A stretch of DNA of 37,951 nucleotides from Eremococcus coleocola DSM 15696 (GTDB taxonomy: Bacteria; Bacillota; Bacilli; Lactobacillales; Aerococcaceae). The stretch's first letter is position 1. Each line of letters begins with the position of its first letter. Location of the stretch: contig NZ_KE386808.1 of assembly GCF_000428865.1 (NCBI RefSeq), positions 1 through 37,951 of the forward strand, given 5' to 3'. Under the pieces are notes generated by a model. The model was not told the DNA's origin. It searched no databases and was given only the letters and a program-made list of their open reading frames with translations. The translations under genes were made by a program, and so were the position numbers. Shown here one piece after another: positions 31,706 through 37,951 of the stretch.

Positions 31706-33353
31706 CACAAAAATAAGTGTTTATTTCTTCGTTATTTCCATATTATTGGTAACGATTTTGTCGTATCGCCATTACACCTATTCTGTCACTATCTTAAAGG
31801 ACAGCAAGTACCAACAAACAGAGCAGCAATTAAAAAATGCTAGCACTTATATTTCCTCTTATTTAGAGAAAACAAAAGGTATTTCAAGTGTATTAGCCAT
31901 GACACCCGAAATTGAAAATTTAGATCAGTCCAGTAGCGATTCAATTCAAAACATCATTGATTTAATCGAACAAAATGACCAATTGATTAAGAGGATATTT
32001 GTCATCTCAAAAAGTGGTAATTTGATTTCATCATCTGCCAGCGATTTTGAATTGTCGGATAATATGAATGAGTTGGAATGGTATCAAAACCTCCAAAAAT
32101 CAAATAACATGGCCATGGTCACAACGGAAAATCATAAAGGATTTTCAATGAATAAAACCGAGCGCGTTATATCCATTAGTCATCAGATCGTCAAAGATAA
32201 GAAAGTGCTGGGGTATGCCGTGATTGATCTGTCCTATAAATTGATTGAAGATTATGTATCAGCGATTAATTTTGGTGAAAAAGGGTATACTTTTATTACC
32301 ACTTCAGAAGAAAAATTATTATTCGACTCCAATCAGATGGATACCAGCTCATTGGTAGAACAAGATAAATATTTACAACTGATTAATAACAGAATGAAAT
32401 CCTTAGATGAAGGGTTTGTTGGAGCGCATGTCTACATCCCCAATACCGACTGGTTACTCGTAGGCGTTGCTTCAACCGAGCAAATTGAGGAGCTTCAAAA
32501 GAAATTAATTGAAAATACAGTGACTTGGTCTGTGATTATCTTAATCTTAACGGTGGCTCTATCCATCCTTATTTCTCAATGGATTAGTAAGCCGATTACA
32601 AATTTAGCTGAAGAAATGAAAAAGGTCGATGAGATATTTTCAAAGATAGAGCTTGAAGACAGCGATTCGATTGAAATTCATACCTTAAAAAAAGAGTACA
32701 ATTTATTGTTGGATCGAATTAAAATACTGACTAAAAATATCGAAGAAAAAGAGAATGCGAAAAGAAATTTTGAGTTGAAAGCTTTGCAGAGTCAAATCAA
32801 CCCACACTTTATTTATAATACTTTAGACACGATTCTTTGGCTTATCGAATTTGGTGAAAATGAAAAAGCAATTGAGGTCACGAAAGCACTAGGAATGATT
32901 TTAAGAAGTAGCTTGAGTATTAATCAAGATTTCATCCCTTTAGCCAAAGAAATAGAGCATGTTCAAAATTATATGGACATCCAAAAAGTTCGCTATGACG
33001 ATAAGTTTGAATACCTATTGGAACTCGACCAAGCTACACCTGAAATAATGGTCCCTAAGTTAATATTGCAACCCATTGTAGAAAATGCCATTTATCATGG
33101 CATCAAGCCTAAAAAAACAAAATCATTCATCAAAATTACTTCTTATATTGAGAATGAAGACTTGATCATTAAAGTAGCAAATAATGGTGTAGACTTTGAA
33201 AGAGACCATCAAAATCGGATCAAAACGAAACTGGGTGGCATCGGAATGAAGAATGTGGAACAGAGAATTAAGATTCTTTGTGGCAACCAATACGGTATCA
33301 AAATGTATCGACAAGATGCGCTCACTATAGTGAAATATCGATTGAGTTTATAG
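31680..33353 (+). CDS. YesM-type sensor histidine kinase
   Basis: A 557-residue kinase. Two membrane helices (about 12-32 and 280-302) enclose an extracytoplasmic sensor of about 250 residues with a Cache-like pattern (RIFVISKSGNLISSSASDF, VLGYAVIDLSYKLI, EKGYTFITTSEEKLLFDS). A HAMP linker follows, then the His_kinase domain with H376 in SQINPHFIYNTLDTILWLIE and an ATPase domain with LQPIVENAIYHGI and GGIGMKNVEQRIK. This family phosphorylates YesN-type regulators. The sensor could detect an oxidised or small-molecule ligand at the surface; no ligand can be named. Start ATG at 31680 lies inside the regulator gene. Confidence 0.92.
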   Translation: MKNHLRKFSTKISVYFFVISILLVTILSYRHYTYSVTILKDSKYQQTEQQLKNASTYISSYLEKTKGISSVLAMTPEIENLDQSSSDSIQNIIDLIEQNDQLIKRIFVISKSGNLISSSASDFELSDNMNELEWYQNLQKSNNMAMVTTENHKGFSMNKTERVISISHQIVKDKKVLGYAVIDLSYKLIEDYVSAINFGEKGYTFITTSEEKLLFDSNQMDTSSLVEQDKYLQLINNRMKSLDEGFVGAHVYIPNTDWLLVGVASTEQIEELQKKLIENTVTWSVIILILTVALSILISQWISKPITNLAEEMKKVDEIFSKIELEDSDSIEIHTLKKEYNLLLDRIKILTKNIEEKENAKRNFELKALQSQINPHFIYNTLDTILWLIEFGENEKAIEVTKALGMILRSSLSINQDFIPLAKEIEHVQNYMDIQKVRYDDKFEYLLELDQATPEIMVPKLILQPIVENAIYHGIKPKKTKSFIKITSYIENEDLIIKVANNGVDFERDHQNRIKTKLGGIGMKNVEQRIKILCGNQYGIKMYRQDALTIVKYRLSL

Positions 33354-33407
33354 TAAAGTATTCGAACTTTTAGGCATAACTTTTTAATTAGTTGAAGGAT
33401 GTTCATG

Positions 33408-33444
33408 AAAGACTAAGCAACGAAATGTTGTTTGGTCTTTTTGT
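33408..33444 (+). terminator. Terminator of the msrAB-regulator operon
   Basis: AAAGAC and CAAC pair with GTTG and GTCTTT, followed by TTG-TT. It lies 54 bases after the kinase stop. Confidence 0.75.
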
Positions 33445-33554
33445 TATATATATAGGGTTTATTTGTATTCTGTTATCTTTGATAAAAAAGATGAATGAAG
33501 GTTAGAAAAAATTAATAAAGCCCTAATTTTTGCAAAATCTGGACGAAAATGTTA

Positions 33555-33583
33555 TTGACTTGGTAGTTGGCTTGGTATATACT
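33555..33583 (+). promoter_or_regulatory. Promoter of the surface adhesin gene
   Basis: TTGACT (33555-33560), 17-base spacer, TATACT (33578-33583): close to the sigma-A consensus. AGGAGG at 33601-33606 and a GTG start at 33615 follow. Confidence 0.75.
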
Positions 33584-33614
33584 CAATTCATAATATTATT
33601 AGGAGGGTATTGTT

Positions 33615-36600
33615 GTGGTAAGTAAAAACAATAAAAAGTTATTACGAGAAAAACAATCAAACAAAGTGTATAAGTACGCAATTAAGCGTATGACGTTCGG
33701 CGTTGCATCGGTTGCAGTTGCTGCTGGATTGTTATTCGCAGGCGGTACGATTGCAAGTGCAGAGGAGGCACCAGCTGAAGGTACACCAACTGAAGAAATT
33801 TCAGCTGTGGAAACAGAATCAGGTGAAGTGAATGGATCAACTATCGGTTCTACTGATGAACCTACCACTGTTTCAACCGTATCTAATGGGGAAGAGCTAA
33901 AAGAAGAACCGGCTCAAGATACATTAGAAGATACGCAAGATTAAAATACAGTAGAAAATACGCAAGCTCAAGATACTGTAGGACAAAATGAGGATGATAA
34001 AGACTTTCAATTATCCGAAGCACAAAAAGCACGTCTAAGAGATGCGGGCTACACCGATCAAGAGATAGCCAGTATCGAAGCTGAAGCAAAAGCTAATAAA
34101 GCAGCTGATGAAAACTTTGATGTGGATGCATTTATTGAGCAAAAAGTTGCTGCAAAAAAACAAATTCAAACGCGTAGTGCAGAGCCAGAACTTGAACTAA
34201 GCGAAGAAGCGGAAAAAGAAGCCGTTGAAGCTGAGAATGGCCAGGTTAGTACCGCTACAAGAGAAGCAGCGGCACCAGAAGAATCAGACGTAAACAATGA
34301 ATCTAGAGATGCTGTTCACGCCTTTGTTGGTGTACAAACAGGTGGGGACTTAAACCTCCCATTATCAGGTGCAACAGGTCAACAATTCACACCAATTGAA
34401 GGAGTAAGAGGTTTCTTCCAATGGTTTGAAGACGGTGGATATGTATCTCCAATATATACTGCGGTATCCGATGAAAATGGCCGACTTAACATTGGGGCAA
34501 AATCATATATCGCAGGAGACGGTAAACTTATTAAATTTGACGCAGACCCAACAGTATCAGCTGGTAATGAAAGATACCGTTTCTGGGTAGATCAAGCTAC
34601 CATTCCAGAAGGTTACCAACTCCAATATATTACAGGTGAACAAGTTGTATTCCCTGATCAAGGCTTGCCAATTACCCAAGGTGGATCAGGTTCAGACACA
34701 CCTAAAAACACCCATGAAAACTGGAAGATTCTTTTAATGCAAAAGCCAAAGGCTGAAATGCACAGAGAAGATGCTAAAGAAACACCAGTACAATCTGATA
34801 CCGGTGGCTATATGACCGGTACGGTTTCTTGGGACTACAGTTCAGGGATAGGTGGTGTTCAGTGGAAAACTGTTGCTACCCATATCACTCCAGCTCCAGA
34901 TGTCACCGTTAGAGCATCTTATCTATCTGACTATGCTATGAAGCAAATTTATAGCGCTGAAACAGCTAGACTCATGGGAGTATCTGATGCATCTAAAATC
35001 AGAGGACGTGGATGGACATCAGCCCAAGAAGCAGAACTACAAAAGTGGGTTAAAGAACAAGTAGCTAAAGACCCTACAAAATGGATAGCAGAAACTGTGA
35101 CTGCCAAGACGAATGCAGAAGGAAAATACATCCTTCAATTTAACGGTATTTGGGGAGCTAACAGAAACGCTGATGCAGCCAAAGAATACACATATAAAGT
35201 AGGCGATCGGTCAAGTGGAAATGTTTGGAATAAATGGACCCAAGAGCAAATAGATAGGCTTGGAAAAGTTGCCGAAATAGCAAACGATGGTTCTTTTAAT
35301 TATACAACTTCAACTAATAACGTAAAACACATCAACCACGACTGGATGTTTGTATCTACGGATGAGACAGATGACCTACGTGTCATGACTCCTTACAACA
35401 ACAACTATTACACAGCCATGAACTCTGACTGGGGAATTCACTCAGGATGGTCAGGAATAGGCGTTGGTGTTGGTGTTTCAAACGTAAATGTAAGCACACT
35501 AAGATCAGACTTCGTATTAGGGATAAACAATGTTAACTTCAACATTACCAACTACGACTCTGGTGCTAACACAGCCTTACCAGGAGATGTGGCAGAAACT
35601 AAGACAACAGGTCTGCCATACTCGAAGACTTCTGAGAGATTTAGAATTGTTTGGTATGACCCAGCAGGGAACATCGTTAAAGAAGGTAAGGCAGTTCAAC
35701 CAAATGGAACAGGCCAAATCCCATCAGAACCTTTTGATACTAAAGATGTTAAGAAAACAACAGAATTTACAGCTAAACTTATTAAAGTTGATAAAAATGG
35801 AAAAGACAAGGAAGTGCTCGCTGTTGACTCTTTTGTCGTACAAATTTCCAACCTAATTGCATCAAGATATGATGAATATAAAATTGAGCATCCGAACCCT
35901 GAAAAGAACGCAGTGTACGAAGCAGAAGGTCTTCCAGAAGGTCTTTCTATCGATCCAACAAATGGTACTATTTCAGGAAAACCAACCAAGGCTGGTGAAT
36001 ATTCTGTAAAAATACTACAACGATCCAAGACGAAGCTGGAGAAATCAAGGGTTCAAGATATTACACAGCCCTAATAACAGACTCGCCATTAGTAGATGGA
36101 GTAGTAGGACAAGAATATAACCAAGAAGTTAAGCCACAAGCAATCGAAGGTTATGTATTTAAGAATGTTACATCTAAATTCATAGACGGAAAAGCAATCG
36201 ACGGTCTAACAATAGAAAATAACCAGATCACAGGTACACCTACAAAAGAAGTTCCAGCAACCCAAACAACAGATGATGGAGCCATGGGACCAAACGTAGA
36301 AGTAACTTATGATATCTACAAGGTAAATGATAAGGGCGAAGAAGTTCTAATCAAAGAAGGCCACACTGACAAGGTTCCATTATTAGTAACAAAAGAAGGT
36401 GAAGCTACTAAATATGATCCATCATATACAGCAGTAGATGGTAAAGTAGGAGAAGAAGCAACAGTAGCAGCGCCAACATTTACTGATAAAGAAGGAAATC
36501 CAGCTACACCAGAAAACGTAACATACGAACTAGGTGAAGGCGCTCCAGCAGACGCAGTAGTTAATGCTGATGGTAGTGTAACTTACACACCAGTTGACGG

Positions 36601-37951
36601 AGATGCAGGAAAAGCTGTAAATATTCCTGTAGTAGTAAAATACTCAGATGGTACAACAGACAATGCGACAGCAACAATTAATGTAGCAGCAAAAGATACA
36701 ACCGCACCAGTCATCACAGCAGACAATGTTACAGCAGTAGAAGGTAAAGAAATCACACCAGTACCAGTAACAACTGATGATGAAAAAGCAAAAGTAACAG
36801 TAGAAAATCTACCAGAAGGCTTAAAATACAATCCAGAAACAAAACAAATCGAAGGAACCGTACCAAAAGCAGAAGACTGGGGAGATAAAGAAGAAAAAAC
36901 TGTTACAGCAACCGTAAAAGCAGTTGATGAAGCAGGCAACAAATCAACCAAAGAAATCACAGTTACAATCCAAAGAGATAAAGACGGTGATGGTACACCA
37001 GACGTAACAGATAAAGACGATGATGGTGACGGCATTCCAGATGAAGACGATGAGAATCCAAAAGTAGCTGATGAATTAACCCTAACAGTTACCCCAGAAA
37101 CTCAAACAAAAATTGAAGGCAAAGATGGAACAGAAATTGATCCAATCAAAGCTGAATCCAACAAACCTGGAGCAACAATTACAACAGACAATCCAAACCT
37201 AATAGTAGGCGAAGATGGTACAATCACAGGCACTCTACCAAAAATCGAAGATTGGGGAGATACTGAAGAAGAAAGAACCATCGAAGTAAAAGTAACCTCA
37301 ACAGTAGAAGGCGAAGATCCTGTAGAAAAAACAGTTACAATCACCGTCCAAAGAGACACCGACGGTGACGGAGATCCAGACGTAACAGATAAAGACGATG
37401 ATGGTGACGGCATTCCAGATGAAGACGATGAGAATCCAAAATTAGCTGATGAATTAACCCTAACAGTTACCCCAGAAACTCAAACAAAAATTGAAGGTAA
37501 AGATGGAACAGAAATTGATCCAATCAAAGCTGAATCCAACAAACCTGGAGCAACAATTACAACAGACAATCCAAACCTAACAGTAGGCGAAGATGGTCAA
37601 ATCACAGGCACTCTACCAAAAATTGAAGATTGGGGCGACGATGAAGAAGAAAGAACCATCGAAGTAAAAGTAACCTCAACAGTAGAAGGTGAAGACCCTG
37701 TAGAAAAAACAGTTACAATCAAAGTCCAAAGAGATACAGACGGTGATGGTACACCAGACGTAACTGACGAAGACGATGATAATGATGGAGTATCTGATGA
37801 AGATGAAAAAGAAGCTGGAACAGATCCAAAAGATCCAGATTCTAAGCCAGAAACTCCAGTAGAAAAAGACGCTGACAAGTATGATCCAACTGTAGAAAAA
37901 GAAGAAATCGAAAAAGGTGGAAAAGTTGACTTAACCGACAACGTAACCAAC
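33615..37951 (+). pseudogene. Large YSIRK-type surface adhesin with Rib and TSP3 repeats, disrupted
   Basis: GTG at 33615 opens a YSIRK-type signal (YAIKRMTFGVASVAVAAGLL). The frame stops at TAA 33942-33944 (...DTQD-stop-NTVENTQ) but continues in the same frame without loss to about 36010, so a single CAA-to-TAA change is likely. Near 36012 a one-base loss shifts the frame; the next frame reads TIQDEAGEIKGSRYYTALIT and stays open to the window end. Contents in order: acidic N-terminal region, a folded adhesin domain (from VHAFVGVQTGGDLN), an Ig-like GLSIDPTNGTISGKPTKAGE, a Rib-type domain (KYDPSYTAVDGKVGEEA), then repeats with calcium-binding DGDGTPDVTDKDDDGDG motifs, and the start of another Rib domain. 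The wall-sorting signal is beyond the window. As written it makes only a 109-residue secreted stub. Confidence 0.85.
36971..37726 (+). repeat. Two tandem 378-bp repeats in the adhesin
   Basis: Units 36971-37348 and 37349-37726 are nearly identical and each encode 126 residues: a TSP3-like Asp-rich stretch (DGDG, DDDGDGIPDEDDENP) and an Ig-like module with TEIDPIKAESNKPGATI and GTLPKIEDWGD. A shorter, older relative precedes them (36690-36970). Confidence 0.85.

Noticed and set aside
36583-37950. Minus-strand open frames opposite the adhesin repeats
   Set aside because: They are by-products of the repetitive coding strand; composition is Ser/Val-rich without domains or starts.

Overview
The window is AT-rich DNA from a low-GC Gram-positive bacterium (Bacillota). 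Strong AGGAGG-type ribosome binding sites, a YSIRK-type surface protein signal, the gene order mtlA-mtlR-mtlF-mtlD, a CcpA-type cre site, and SAM-I and M-box riboswitches all fit Lactobacillales. Aerococcaceae is my best guess, but the sequence does not fix the genus. The window is a mosaic: intact operons are separated by decayed insertion sequences (IS30, ISL3, IS256 and an IS3/IS481-like type) and short palindromic repeats.

Left part (1-8900), accessory DNA. It holds IS30 and serine-recombinase fragments, then a minus-strand SAM-I riboswitch with terminator that now leads only into a gene remnant. Next is an antibiotic-resistance-type ABC-F ATPase behind a leader-peptide attenuator, then a GIY-YIG/DUF4357 protein. 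After a TetR/transporter chimeric relic come an M20 amidohydrolase, a TetR regulator and an oleate hydratase; the last two look like a unit acquired from another low-GC anaerobe. ISL3 and IS30 fragments close the region.

Middle-left (9000-17200). A secreted alpha/beta hydrolase with a methionine/glutamate-rich N-terminus, a secreted glutaminyl cyclotransferase, and a permease-ATPase-permease ABC exporter whose second permease carries a one-base frameshift. About 900 bp without genes follows, containing a tandem array of ~55-bp units with hairpins of different sequence and a large palindromic element. An OmpR-type regulator and its histidine kinase come next, and a second, inverted copy of the palindromic element lies beyond an IS256 relic.

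Middle (17900-26900). A complete mannitol operon with promoter, cre site and a large inverted repeat; then an M-box riboswitch, terminator, a 38-codon upstream ORF and mgtE (Mg2+ channel); then a glutathionyl-hydroquinone-reductase-like GST. IS256-type left and right ends lie on either side of mgtE.

Right part (28000-37951). A compact operon encodes extracytoplasmic methionine sulfoxide repair: CcdA (electron transfer across the membrane), a TlpA-like thioredoxin lipoprotein with a methionine-rich repeat linker of about 160 residues, and a membrane-anchored MsrA-MsrB fusion. A YesN/YesM-type two-component system follows directly and probably regulates it. The methionine-rich linkers may act as repairable oxidant sinks; this is the most interesting system I see. 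The window ends inside a large Rib/TSP3-repeat surface adhesin broken by a nonsense codon and a frameshift.
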